The translations under genes and the position numbers were made by a program. Of a stretch of DNA of 64,000 nt, positions 53,865-62,725 are shown piece after piece (within the stretch, counting starts at the first letter, position 1; each line of letters starts with the position of its first letter). The notes under the pieces were generated by a model. The model had not been told where the DNA came from. It worked only from the letters and a program-made list of their open reading frames with translations, and ran no database searches. Source of the stretch: Streptomyces sp. CB02980. Its GTDB lineage: Bacteria; Actinomycetota; Actinomycetes; Streptomycetales; Streptomycetaceae. The DNA lies in the NCBI RefSeq assembly GCF_014451325.2, contig NZ_JACSCH020000002.1, forward strand, positions 620,001-684,000. Reading direction: 5' to 3'.

Positions 53865-55409
53865 CTACCGTCTATCGCCGACCTCCTTGCGGACGAAGCT
53901 AACGACTGCATCAAAATCACCCTGGCGATGCGCAGACGCGTATGTCCGGCACGCAACACTCACCACTGCAATCTCATCCAGCATGAGGCGCGACGCCACA
54001 GTCTTGGCGTAGTCATGGTGATCGGCTACGCCTGCAAGGACTTCGTCCAGGTCGATCGAGTACGGCACGTCGGCGAAATGGCTCTTGACTGCGGGGTGAG
54101 CAAATACTTCCTTCTCTGGAGGGTCGGTACCAGGTAGCGTCCGAACGCCGTCTGTGCCGTCGTGGGGCATGTCTCCATCGCTGAGTCCAACAGCGCGCAC
54201 CTTCGCTTCGCGCAACAGCTTGACCGCCTTTGGAATCTCCTGGCCTCCTCCGATGGTGAGGAATGAACAGCCAGCGAGAAGGTCTGGGTCAGCGGTTCGG
54301 AAGATCTCGGTGGCGAGATGACGCGCGAACGCATCCTCCACGCAAACCGTGATACCGCCGGGGGTGCGACCTTCCCGCTGGAGGTGCGAGTCGATCTGAT
54401 ACGTGCTGAGCCCGTGCGTGGCTGTCACATCTCCTGTTGGCGTGCGTCGAAGGTAGGCGACTGAATCTCGGCCTAGCTGTCCGAGGATCGCGGAGCTGTG
54501 TGTAGTGATGATGATCTGGTGCCCACGCCTCAAGGCCACCTCGACGAAGTACTTGGCGAGGCGGACTTGAGCGTCGCCGTGCAAGGAGGTCTCGGGCTCC
54601 TCAAGGATGATGAGGCTCTTGGGCGGCGCCGTCTCCATAGTGTTCACCATGTAGAGCACTCGCCCTTCCCCGGTCCCCATGTGGTTCTCGGAGTAGCGTC
54701 GGCCGCCGCGCCCCGCCATCGCGAGCGTTGCCGTCTTCTGAGTGTTCAGCACTTCGGTGAAGCCCAGGTGCTCGTAGGGAACACTCAAGATCCGCCCGAC
54801 GTGGCTGGCAGCCGTCGGGTCGAGCGGATTCGCCTTTCCCAGCTCCAGACTGGACCCGCCGTAGATGGACAGGTCTCGCTTCTCAACCTTCGGAATGAAC
54901 TGGGTGAAGCCACGGTAATAGGTGGCCCGCTCGGGCTGCCGCTTGTAACCGGACCACTCCTTCACGGCCCTCGTCACAGTGACCTGTTGTACGCCCGACC
55001 CGCTGTCAGCAGCGTAGAGGTACTGCACCTGGGCACCAGTAGTGAAAGGTTCGGGATCTGCGACAGAAACAGGGAAGAAGTAGGCGACGTAGTAGCGGTT
55101 CCAAGGGTGGCTGGCCGGCTGACGAAACGCAGCTGCCGCGAGCTGCGCAACCGTGCTCTTCCCGGTGCCGTTCAGCCCCGAGATGGCCGTTACAGGGGAC
55201 TTGAACTCCAGCGTCAGGTCCGCCACGCCGCGAAAGCCCTGGACTCTCATCCCCAACAGCATGGGACCGAACGTCGGGTAGCACGCCTTCTCAAACTTCG
55301 TGCCCAACCTTCGGACCTTGTCATCATGACTCATCAACACATCATCCCAAGCATGGCGAAGTTCTTTACTCACGAGGCCCAGGACAAGGCCGTCGCGCTG
55401 TCGAGGCAT
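53865..55409 (-). CDS. OLD-like AAA ATPase with TOPRIM nuclease-type domain
   Basis: A 514-residue protein. Walker A is ISGLNGTGKST (about 70-80 from the first Met), the signature and Walker B region is KSLIILEEPETSLHGDAQ, and IIITTHSSAIL is the H-loop. The last 150 residues resemble a TOPRIM fold (ITVCVEDAFARHLATEIFRT, RAVGLSDGDM with the Asp-x-Asp metal site). This is the architecture of OLD nucleases and of GajA of the Gabija system. The start is uncertain: ATG 55409 directly touches GGAGGG, while later in-frame GTG/ATG codons are possible. It is the last gene of the NACHT operon, 41 nt after the 239-residue gene. Confidence 0.82.
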   Translation of the reverse strand: MPRQRDGLVLGLVSKELRHAWDDVLMSHDDKVRRLGTKFEKACYPTFGPMLLGMRVQGFRGVADLTLEFKSPVTAISGLNGTGKSTVAQLAAAAFRQPASHPWNRYYVAYFFPVSVADPEPFTTGAQVQYLYAADSGSGVQQVTVTRAVKEWSGYKRQPERATYYRGFTQFIPKVEKRDLSIYGGSSLELGKANPLDPTAASHVGRILSVPYEHLGFTEVLNTQKTATLAMAGRGGRRYSENHMGTGEGRVLYMVNTMETAPPKSLIILEEPETSLHGDAQVRLAKYFVEVALRRGHQIIITTHSSAILGQLGRDSVAYLRRTPTGDVTATHGLSTYQIDSHLQREGRTPGGITVCVEDAFARHLATEIFRTADPDLLAGCSFLTIGGGQEIPKAVKLLREAKVRAVGLSDGDMPHDGTDGVRTLPGTDPPEKEVFAHPAVKSHFADVPYSIDLDEVLAGVADHHDYAKTVASRLMLDEIAVVSVACRTYASAHRQGDFDAVVSFVRKEVGDRR

Positions 55410-55450
55410 CCCTCCATTCGCCCAGTCAGACGCTGGCCCCGATCACGATG

Positions 55451-56170
55451 TCAGTGCGGAGCAAGGTCGAGTACGGCGAGGCAGAGTGGCCCCTCGTGGC
55501 CGGTGAAGGGGTTGTATACGACAGTGTCCGGTGACGCAGCTCCAAGAGCATGCGTAGCTGCTGCCGCATGCGCCTGCGGAAGGACGCCCGCTTGGCGCAG
55601 CACGACAGCGAACAGATATGTCCGCTGCAACAATTGCGCTGCCGGGTGCGCGTCGGAAATCGGGTCCCAGGAGGCTGCCATAATGGGGCTGTCCTCAGAA
55701 ATACTCATGGGCGCACCAAGAGCGTCCTTGAAGGCATCAACGGCGTCCGTATCCACTCGCAGTCGCCGCAGCAACGGCTTGGCAAAAATGGGAAGATGGA
55801 GGTCCGACATACCCATACGGATTCGTGAGTGAGCGCGCACTGCAAGGGTCGGCAGATCTTTCGCTTCGGCTGCACCAAATGCGATAGCCAAGGTTTCACC
55901 CCAGACGCGGGGCTGGCGCGTTTCAGGGTCTTCCCCGAACCACGATTCAAGGTCTCGGTATGCGGCAACGGACAGGGCGTCAGTTGGAAAGAGTTGGGTG
56001 TAGACGGCTAGATGGCCGCTCGCATCGATGAATCGTGGCCGGGCATCGATGGACTCCCCAACGAGAATACGTTTGAGTACCTCGTCGGATACATTCCAGC
56101 TGCTTCGATCGAGGATGGAGTCGAGGACTGGATCCTGCCCGTGATGCGTCGCTCGGCCGAGCTTCGTCAC
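55451..56170 (-). CDS. unknown protein between NACHT and OLD-like genes
   Basis: A 239-residue protein without a family I recognise. The start is placed at GTG 56170 because it overlaps the NACHT stop as GTGA; a longer frame from 56218 would overlap by 52 nt. Features: an N-terminal segment (DPVLDSILDRSSWNVSDEVLKRILVGES), HSRIRMGMSDLHLPIFAKPLLRRLRV in the centre, and YLFAVVLRQAGVLPQAHAAAATHALG, all probably helical, with no membrane segment. Strict coupling to the NACHT gene implies a shared complex. Confidence 0.7.
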   Translation of the reverse strand: MTKLGRATHHGQDPVLDSILDRSSWNVSDEVLKRILVGESIDARPRFIDASGHLAVYTQLFPTDALSVAAYRDLESWFGEDPETRQPRVWGETLAIAFGAAEAKDLPTLAVRAHSRIRMGMSDLHLPIFAKPLLRRLRVDTDAVDAFKDALGAPMSISEDSPIMAASWDPISDAHPAAQLLQRTYLFAVVLRQAGVLPQAHAAAATHALGAASPDTVVYNPFTGHEGPLCLAVLDLAPH

Positions 56171-59100
56171 GAGCGCGCGGAGGACTTCTTCATCCCCCTG
56201 TTCTCCTCCTTGGCCCACAAGAGGAAGCGCCCATCTCCGCGCAGTGTGACGTCATTGCCAGCCTCTCGACGGAGCATCTCAGCGATGTCGGGATGTCGGG
56301 ATGCGACGGTTGCGAGCGCTGACATGACATGGAGCCGCTGCTCACTGGCCGTTCGGGAACTGTCGGACCTCCCGTTCAGCCGCTCGAAGACCCCGTTACC
56401 GAAGTGAGCGCGCAAGTCTTCCCATTTTTCGGCGACGAGGTCGACAAGGATCTGGTCCACGTCACCGTTGTACAAGGTGCCGAGTTTGACTCCGGGCACA
56501 CCTGACCTACCGATAGTTTCACTGATGCCGTCAATCAGTGTTAGGTCGCCTAGCAGGAGCATTCCGATCCACGCTAGCTGCCGACGCTCTTCGAGTTCAG
56601 GGCCGTAGGCACATAGGGCGCTCTTGACCTGATCGCGCGCCCATTCCATTTCGGGCGTAGACGCATCAGAATTGGAAAGGTCATTACGGGACTGCTGGTA
56701 ACGCTTGACCGATTGAATTAGTCCGATGAAGACACTCCGGCGAATTTCGGTATCCGGTTCATCCTTCCATTCGCCCACAACGTCGATGAGGTCGGCTGCA
56801 GTGAGCGAGCTGCTCGAAAGTTCGAACGCGAGGACTTCACGGAGCTCCGGCTCGATATGCTTGAGCAAATTGAGAGTCTTGTCGACGATTCGAAGCGAGG
56901 CTTCTTCGGACCTGCCGCAGTATGCCCTGAGGATAGCGGCGGGAATGGAGTCCGGAATGCCAGCCGTAATGGGTCTCGTGTCGCGGATGAGATCCTCGGC
57001 AAACCTTTGGACAGCTGGCTGTTCGGGCCAGGCATTGATGACGACTGGGACGTGCCACATCAGCGGATGGGGCTTCACCGCCGCGCACAGTGCAGCCAGT
57101 TCGGCGGGATCGTAGCTGGCCAGCGTCTCTCGCGCGGCTTCAGCTGAAAGATCAGGCTCGCGGACGGCGTTCTCAAGCTGTCGCCAGGCTTCGGCTACGG
57201 CCTGAGCAACGACAACGCGCCGCTCTGACCAAGGATCTTCGTCAGTCTGCCGCAGCAGGGACACTAGGACGGCAAAGCCTTTCTGATGACCAAGCACGTC
57301 GACGGCGACGCCAGCAAATGGCGCGGCTTGGGCGAAGTCTCCGTGAAGCCGGCTGGCGAGGACCGCTTGGACGTGCTGATCGTCCGCGTATCGCTCGACC
57401 AACGTCCTGGCTGCGGCGTACGGGCGGGAGGCGTCAAGACCACGCAGCAACACCGTCCGGGCGTCAGCGGCTGACAGGGCGGTAGCGAGACCGGCCACCC
57501 CTTGAGCCATCGACTGCCGCAGCTCGGTTTCCACATAGGAGCTTAGAGCCTGAGCAAATGCGGCATCGGCACTCCAACTATCTGGGATCAGACCGACGTT
57601 GTACAAGATCAGGCCATGATTATCCGGGGTTTCGAGCTCTGTGATCACCCAGTCCTTGAATCGACGGTCGTAGGCGAAGGTATTACAGGCCAGCATCCAC
57701 GCAAGGCTACGGTCCCCGCCATTTCGCCCGTTCGTTGTCAAGGTCTCCAGCGCGAAATCAGCTACTTCTGAATCACCCGTAGCAGCGATAGTAACGAGAT
57801 CCACTACGGGCCAGGGACCGGAGAAGTGGTCCTCCCGGCGAAGCAAGGACAGCAGCCAGTCACGTTCCTCCGGTCGGAAGAGTGCGGTGTCACGTGAGGT
57901 GCTGCCCTGTTGCAACAGGTGTAGACCAACGAGCCTTAGCGACCTCGATGGCTGACGCCGCGCCCAGTCGATCCGCTGTGTGGTTTGGGGTGCGTCAGGC
58001 CAGCCGTTGCCAAGAGCGAGGATGGCAGCGGCCTGGATCGCCGAGGAAGGTCCGGTCTCGGCGAAGGCCAACAGTCGGCCCAACACGCGAGGCCGGCCAC
58101 CGAATCGATGTGCGATGGCCATTGCAGCGTTGACCTTCACGTTGTCTTCTGGGTGTCGAATGCCCCACAGCAGGTACTCGAGTGCCACCTCGTCGGCGAT
58201 GTCGAGATCACGCAGCGCCCACATGGTCGGCGAAGGGTCCGGGCGGGGCGCTGTGAGCCAACGCTTCATGATCGGCAGCAGTTGGGTGCGAGCTGCCTGG
58301 CCGACAAGCATGCCAGTGAGCTCAGTGATGAGGTTCGCTCGATGTCGCAGCGACGGATGAGTCTCCACGCGCTCCACAAGACTGCTGATGTAGTCGCTCC
58401 GCGCTCTCGGTGTGAGCCTGATACCTGCCGCGAGGGCCTCGGCGAGCAGCTCGTATCCGTCGACGTCCGCCCATCGTCGGCCATCCGTGTCGAGGGCCGC
58501 GGAAAGCAGCGACATGGTTGTCTGAGAGCTGAGCTGTGCAGTCAGCAGCGCCAGGAGCACATCCCGCCACGCCGGATCGTGCACGAGCCGCTGAATAGCC
58601 GCGATCTGCTCTTCCACAGGCAGCATCGCAAGGTACTGGCCGGCAAGGTGGTCGAGCACTACTCGGTGCAGGAAGCCGTAGAAACCAGCACCGTGCGACA
58701 CGATGAGCCCGAACTCGTTCTCCGCCATGGCGAGAACTTCGTCCGCGATCCGGCGGGCGTCAGCCCGCTGATAGCCGAGAACGTCGTCGTCAGTCATCGA
58801 CTCGATGATGAGCTCTCGCATCTCCCACTGCGTGACGGCGCCGGTGGGGTCCTTGACACGAAGGCGGTAGGCCACGGCGGCGAAAAGTGTCGTCGCCACG
58901 GAGGCGGCCAGGACAGCGCGTCGCGCATGGGATGCGCGCTTCCGCATCTGAGGGTGCTTTGCCACGAGCAGTTCGACAAGCCGAGCGTAGATCTCGAACC
59001 GCTGACGCGGCAGGGCCTCACCCTGCCACGTCGCAGCCAGCAGCGTAAGGAACAGTGGCGACCTAGAAAGCTCGGACAGTTCCGGGGCGGCCTCCACTTG

Positions 59101-60648
59101 ATCAAGGAACGATTCGACACCGGCGCTCCACGTCGACGGGAATGCAGTTGCGGCTTCCCTCTGTGCGACGGATCGAAGGGTCCCGGCTGCGATTGTCCGG
59201 CGCTGCCGGTCCGTCAGCGGGGAGATCTCAGCCTGCGTCCAGTGAAGCTGCCAGTTGAGCCGGTCAACAGCGTAGGAGCGAGTAGAGAGGATCGCCGACG
59301 CCTCGGTATGTCCAAGAAAAGCCTCCAGGACGCCCAGGGCGCGTTCGGCTGCGTCGACATCGGTCCACTCGTCGACGCCGTCGATGAGCAGGAGCAAGCG
59401 GTCATCCCGCAGTGCGCGTTGGACCAGAGGCCAGAGCTGGGGGGCGCTCTGCGAGGCTAGCCAGGCTTCGACCGCCGAGATGAACGAGTTCTCCGTCGAT
59501 TCTTCGAGGTGGCGACACAGGTACCCGAACGGCAGCCAAATCGGGAGGTCGCCCGCGTGCTCCCGCTGCAGGGTGATCGACTGCGGTTGGGGCGAGAGCA
59601 GATCCGTTGCCATGAAGCGTAGAAGACTGGACTTTCCCACTCCCGGACGGCCAACAAGCAACCGGTACGTACCGCTGGCCAGCCACTCGTCGGCCGCAAT
59701 GGTCCCAGCGTTGGTCGGCGCTGCGGGGCTACTGCGCTTGAGAAGGTTGCGTGCTGACCTGAAAGACTGTCGGCGAGTGCCCAAACGCGAGGCGATGTAG
59801 GCGTGACTGTCGGCCGACTCTCGCTCAGGTCGCCGCTCGTCAGTGCCCGACTCGGACTGTTCAATATCGCTGAGGTCGGCCCGCTGGTGGTTGGGATCGA
59901 CATCCAGGATGACGAACTCGCCATCGGACCCCGCCGTCTCAGCCGGGTGAGCCCCGCCTTGAGCGGAGAAGACAGCGCGGTAGAGATGCCGAAGTCCCGA
60001 GCGCAGTTCTCTGCTGTCCTGGCGAGGCAGGTTGTCGGCAAGGGCATGGGCTGCGCCTGGTCCGCAGAAGCGCTCGACCCAAGGTCGACCGAAGAAGTCG
60101 TCGACAATACGAGGGTGCCCTTTGAGTAGCCTCGAGACTTCCTGCACACCCCACGGAGCAAAGGTGATCTTCAGCTTTGCCAGCCGTTCGGTTTGCTGAC
60201 GGATCGCAGCGTCCAGCTTGGCGTCCTGCAGGTCGAACGATGTGGCGAAGTAGAACGTCGCTGTCTTGTCCGCCCACTCCCCATCGAGCAGATCGTCGAC
60301 AGCCTGCTTGATCTTGGCTGCGGTCAGCACCTTGATCCGCCGAGATTGCAGGGTGACGTAGTCCCGCCCGCCTGATTCGCCACGCGATAGGTCGAGCGGC
60401 AGCCGAGCGTAGGCGTCGATACCGGCTTGAGACTGGCCAGGAACTCCGAAGAGCTTGGCGAACTGGACCGGACGGACTGTATGTAGCAGCCTGAGGAAGA
60501 GGCGCTCGACGTCCGGCCACTCCAGTCCGCCGATAGGCAGCACCTGAGCCCTAGTGTTGATCGGCGGCGCCGGCAGCGAACCCATGGGAGCGGACCAGAG
60601 AAGCGCTGATGTACCGTCGCCCCCACCAGCGTTGTCCGCAAACGCCAT
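56167..60648 (-). CDS. Mrr-like nuclease domain - NACHT NTPase - helical repeat protein
   Basis: A 1493-residue protein. Residues about 38-190 look like a restriction-endonuclease fold: GLEWPDVERLFLRLL (Glu43), GVPGQSQAGIDAYARLP (Asp78) and YVTLQSRR (Gln101-x-Arg, where Lys is usual). A linker leads to the NACHT module with Walker A GRPGVGKSS (333-341), Walker B LLLLIDGVDEW (418-428) and ILSTRSYAV (sensor 1). From about residue 750 to the end lie HEAT/Armadillo-like helices (ALRDLDIADEVALEYLLWGIRHPEDNVKVNAAMAIAHR and others). This is the plan of bacterial NLR-like (bNACHT/Avs) immune proteins: effector, switch, sensor. The ATG at 60648 is preceded by GGAGGAGG. It is the first gene of a coupled operon of three. 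Confidence 0.9.
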   Translation of the reverse strand: MAFADNAGGGDGTSALLWSAPMGSLPAPPINTRAQVLPIGGLEWPDVERLFLRLLHTVRPVQFAKLFGVPGQSQAGIDAYARLPLDLSRGESGGRDYVTLQSRRIKVLTAAKIKQAVDDLLDGEWADKTATFYFATSFDLQDAKLDAAIRQQTERLAKLKITFAPWGVQEVSRLLKGHPRIVDDFFGRPWVERFCGPGAAHALADNLPRQDSRELRSGLRHLYRAVFSAQGGAHPAETAGSDGEFVILDVDPNHQRADLSDIEQSESGTDERRPERESADSHAYIASRLGTRRQSFRSARNLLKRSSPAAPTNAGTIAADEWLASGTYRLLVGRPGVGKSSLLRFMATDLLSPQPQSITLQREHAGDLPIWLPFGYLCRHLEESTENSFISAVEAWLASQSAPQLWPLVQRALRDDRLLLLIDGVDEWTDVDAAERALGVLEAFLGHTEASAILSTRSYAVDRLNWQLHWTQAEISPLTDRQRRTIAAGTLRSVAQREAATAFPSTWSAGVESFLDQVEAAPELSELSRSPLFLTLLAATWQGEALPRQRFEIYARLVELLVAKHPQMRKRASHARRAVLAASVATTLFAAVAYRLRVKDPTGAVTQWEMRELIIESMTDDDVLGYQRADARRIADEVLAMAENEFGLIVSHGAGFYGFLHRVVLDHLAGQYLAMLPVEEQIAAIQRLVHDPAWRDVLLALLTAQLSSQTTMSLLSAALDTDGRRWADVDGYELLAEALAAGIRLTPRARSDYISSLVERVETHPSLRHRANLITELTGMLVGQAARTQLLPIMKRWLTAPRPDPSPTMWALRDLDIADEVALEYLLWGIRHPEDNVKVNAAMAIAHRFGGRPRVLGRLLAFAETGPSSAIQAAAILALGNGWPDAPQTTQRIDWARRQPSRSLRLVGLHLLQQGSTSRDTALFRPEERDWLLSLLRREDHFSGPWPVVDLVTIAATGDSEVADFALETLTTNGRNGGDRSLAWMLACNTFAYDRRFKDWVITELETPDNHGLILYNVGLIPDSWSADAAFAQALSSYVETELRQSMAQGVAGLATALSAADARTVLLRGLDASRPYAAARTLVERYADDQHVQAVLASRLHGDFAQAAPFAGVAVDVLGHQKGFAVLVSLLRQTDEDPWSERRVVVAQAVAEAWRQLENAVREPDLSAEAARETLASYDPAELAALCAAVKPHPLMWHVPVVINAWPEQPAVQRFAEDLIRDTRPITAGIPDSIPAAILRAYCGRSEEASLRIVDKTLNLLKHIEPELREVLAFELSSSSLTAADLIDVVGEWKDEPDTEIRRSVFIGLIQSVKRYQQSRNDLSNSDASTPEMEWARDQVKSALCAYGPELEERRQLAWIGMLLLGDLTLIDGISETIGRSGVPGVKLGTLYNGDVDQILVDLVAEKWEDLRAHFGNGVFERLNGRSDSSRTASEQRLHVMSALATVASRHPDIAEMLRREAGNDVTLRGDGRFLLWAKEENRGMKKSSARS

Positions 60649-61301
60649 TGGCTTCCTCCTCCGCTGCTCTCCACGACTGCGGCTGCCAGACTACGGCCCG
60701 ATTACTCCGTAGCGAGGTGGATGAGCTAATGGTCGCGGCATCCGGCAGCCGAATCCGTGGCGAGCAAGTCGCCGGCGGGGCGGGGCTGGCCCTGGCATCC
60801 TTCCTGATCACCCTGTTCGGCAACGGCCGCACAAGGAATCGGCGGACACCTCGGCACTTGGCAATCACGAGCAGATCCCGAACCGCTAGTAGGCGTTCGC
60901 CTCCGCCCGCACAGGAGCCGCGTTCGCCTCCTTCGCCCTGCTCATCTTCCTCACCCTGCGCCGGGTGCACAACGAATGGGCCCGTGCTTACAGCCCGCGG
61001 CGGCGCCCGGCCCATCGGCGGATCGCCCGTCAGCGAGCCTCCGCAGCAGCCAGTCCTGGAAGGGACCGAGCACACTCAGTGCGAGGAACGTGAAGCCTGA
61101 CTGCCTACTTGAGCCAGGGCTCGTGACTCCGAAACTCCTCCAGGAAGATCGGCGCGGCGAGCCCGCCGTGGCCGCCACGTTCATCAAGCCGAGCGGGAAT
61201 GGGAACATGCTGCCGGAGATCGGTGTAGTACGCACTGGTCCCCAAGCCTGGTCCCCATACTCCCGCCGAGAGACGGACGCGGGCTGCGTCCGCTCGGCCC
61301 T
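60649..61301. other. gene-free region upstream of the NACHT operon
   Basis: About 650 nt between the NACHT start and the end of the WbqC-like gene. No frame has both a ribosome-binding site and recognisable content. It includes the fourth paired TGGTCCCC motif. It probably contains the NACHT operon promoter and the right edge of the accessory region. Confidence 0.4.
61236..61257. repeat. paired TGGTCCCC motif, copy 4
   Basis: TGGTCCCC, a 5-nt spacer and TGGTCCCC. No tRNA-like block was found beside it. It may mark the right edge of the accessory DNA. Confidence 0.5.
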
Positions 61302-62099
61302 CTACACGGAGCGAGTGGAGGGTCCGGGCCGGGATGCAACGGCATGCAGCTCCCCTGAGACGGTCCGAATGCCGTAGGCCATGAGAGGGCAGACGGCGCT
61401 CACCTCGCGGCCGCCCTGCCAGATTCCGGCCTCCGGCGTTCGAAAAGGGATGACGGACACGTCCTGAGCCGCGAACGGCGCCAACTCGAGGTAGCGCATG
61501 CCTCCGGTGCCGCATAGGTATCCGCGCGCACCAGTGGCTGCGGCCAGGTCGGCGAGGCGGTGCGACCGCTCAGTCCGAGCGGGGAGCCGGCTGCTGTGCA
61601 GGATTCGGCCCTTCCACCCCAGGAGGCGGAGCAGGATCCGAGTGGACTCTTCGGCTACATCGGCCGTCCGGCCGGCCCGCCTGAACTGGAGCAGTACGGA
61701 CTCCAACTCGTGGCGGAAGAGCGGCCAGTCAGTGCAGTCCCCGTACTGCTGCGCGAGCAGGAGCATGACCCGCCGACGGGACCGCTCCGGGTCGGCCAGC
61801 ACGGCTTCCCTCACCAGGGCCGACCGGCCGCGAGGGAGGTGAGTGGGGAGCGAGAGCCACTGACGCTGTGCGAGGTCGGACCTGCTGCCCAGGCGAGCGC
61901 GGTGCTGGTAGTCGCGGCGGGCGAACTGGACGTCGTCCAGGACGATCCAGTAGTCCGCCGCGAAGATTTTGGCGAGAGTGCTCAGCCGGGGGAAGAAGTT
62001 GGGCTGGTGAATCGCGCACAGCCCGCCCGGTGGGGGTTTCTCAAGCGCCGATGAGTCGGCTGGTGAAGCCGGCGTGGACGAGGGACTCGTACGCGGCAT
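61302..62099 (-). CDS. WbqC-family protein
   Basis: A 265-residue protein with the WbqC (PF08889) pattern: CAIHQPNFFPRLSTLAKIFAADYWIVLDDVQFARRDYQHRARL, then WLSLPTHLPRG, and GARGYLCGTGGMRYLELAPFAAQDVSVIPF. WbqC-like proteins are linked to polysaccharide and glycan biosynthesis loci, with no proven activity. ATG 62099 was chosen because GGAGG lies 6 nt upstream, within the preceding gene, giving a 59-nt overlap. It is the last gene of a three-gene minus-strand operon. Confidence 0.88.
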   Translation of the reverse strand: MPRTSPSSTPASPADSSALEKPPPGGLCAIHQPNFFPRLSTLAKIFAADYWIVLDDVQFARRDYQHRARLGSRSDLAQRQWLSLPTHLPRGRSALVREAVLADPERSRRRVMLLLAQQYGDCTDWPLFRHELESVLLQFRRAGRTADVAEESTRILLRLLGWKGRILHSSRLPARTERSHRLADLAAATGARGYLCGTGGMRYLELAPFAAQDVSVIPFRTPEAGIWQGGREVSAVCPLMAYGIRTVSGELHAVASRPGPSTRSV

Positions 62100-62709
62100 G
62101 TACGTCCTCCGGGACATGCTGCTCGATCGCGAAACCGAGCGTCGGGTACTCGATGATGCGCTGGAGGTCGCCGACGAGCATGTCGATGACGAGCTTCTCG
62201 TCGCCGATGCTCTTGAGGTAGTCGTCGAATTCCATGGGCTCCGAGGCGCAGGTCAGCTCGACCTCGGGCCAGAGCTTGCGGGCCGTGGCGTAGGAGCGGC
62301 GCTCCATGTACGGCTTGGAGACGAGGAGCACGGACTTCGGGTGGATGCCAGCGGAGGCGAGCATCGTTCGGGAGAAGTCGATGTTCTGGCCGGTGTTGCC
62401 GGCGTTCGGCTCCACCAGAATCGCGTTGTCCGGGACACCGAGCGTCAGGGCGTGCTCGCGGAAGTGGACGGCTTCTCCGCGGGGGAAGACCTTGGCGGTG
62501 GTGGGGCTGTTGCCGCCGGTGAACACCACGGTGGGGAAGAGGCCGGCGCGGTAGAGCTCAGCTGTGAAGGCGGCGACGCCGAGGTCGTGGCTCCCGAGGC
62601 CGATCGCGACGTCGACGGGGCGAACGTCGTGTCGCATCTGGTGGAAGTCCCAGACCAGTTTGGCGTTGTGGATCTGCTCTTCGTTGATGGCCGGCTGGTT
62701 GTCGGTCAC
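62041..62709 (-). CDS. YdcF/ElyC/SanA-family (DUF218) protein
   Basis: A 222-residue protein with the DUF218 signature: VAIGLGSHDLGVAAFTAELYRAGLFPTVVFTGGNS, FPRGEAVHFREHALTLGVPDNAILVEPNAGNTGQNIDFSR, SVLLVSKPYMERRSYATARK. Family members are implicated in envelope or cofactor metabolism, mostly uncharacterised. There is no membrane segment, so it is cytoplasmic. GTG 62709 is chosen for its GGGAG 8 nt upstream. It lies between the XRE-TPR regulator (17 nt gap) and the WbqC-like gene (overlap). Confidence 0.88.
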   Translation of the reverse strand: MTDNQPAINEEQIHNAKLVWDFHQMRHDVRPVDVAIGLGSHDLGVAAFTAELYRAGLFPTVVFTGGNSPTTAKVFPRGEAVHFREHALTLGVPDNAILVEPNAGNTGQNIDFSRTMLASAGIHPKSVLLVSKPYMERRSYATARKLWPEVELTCASEPMEFDDYLKSIGDEKLVIDMLVGDLQRIIEYPTLGFAIEQHVPEDVHAAYESLVHAGFTSRLIGA

Positions 62710-62725
62710 GCGCTCGTCTCCCTGA

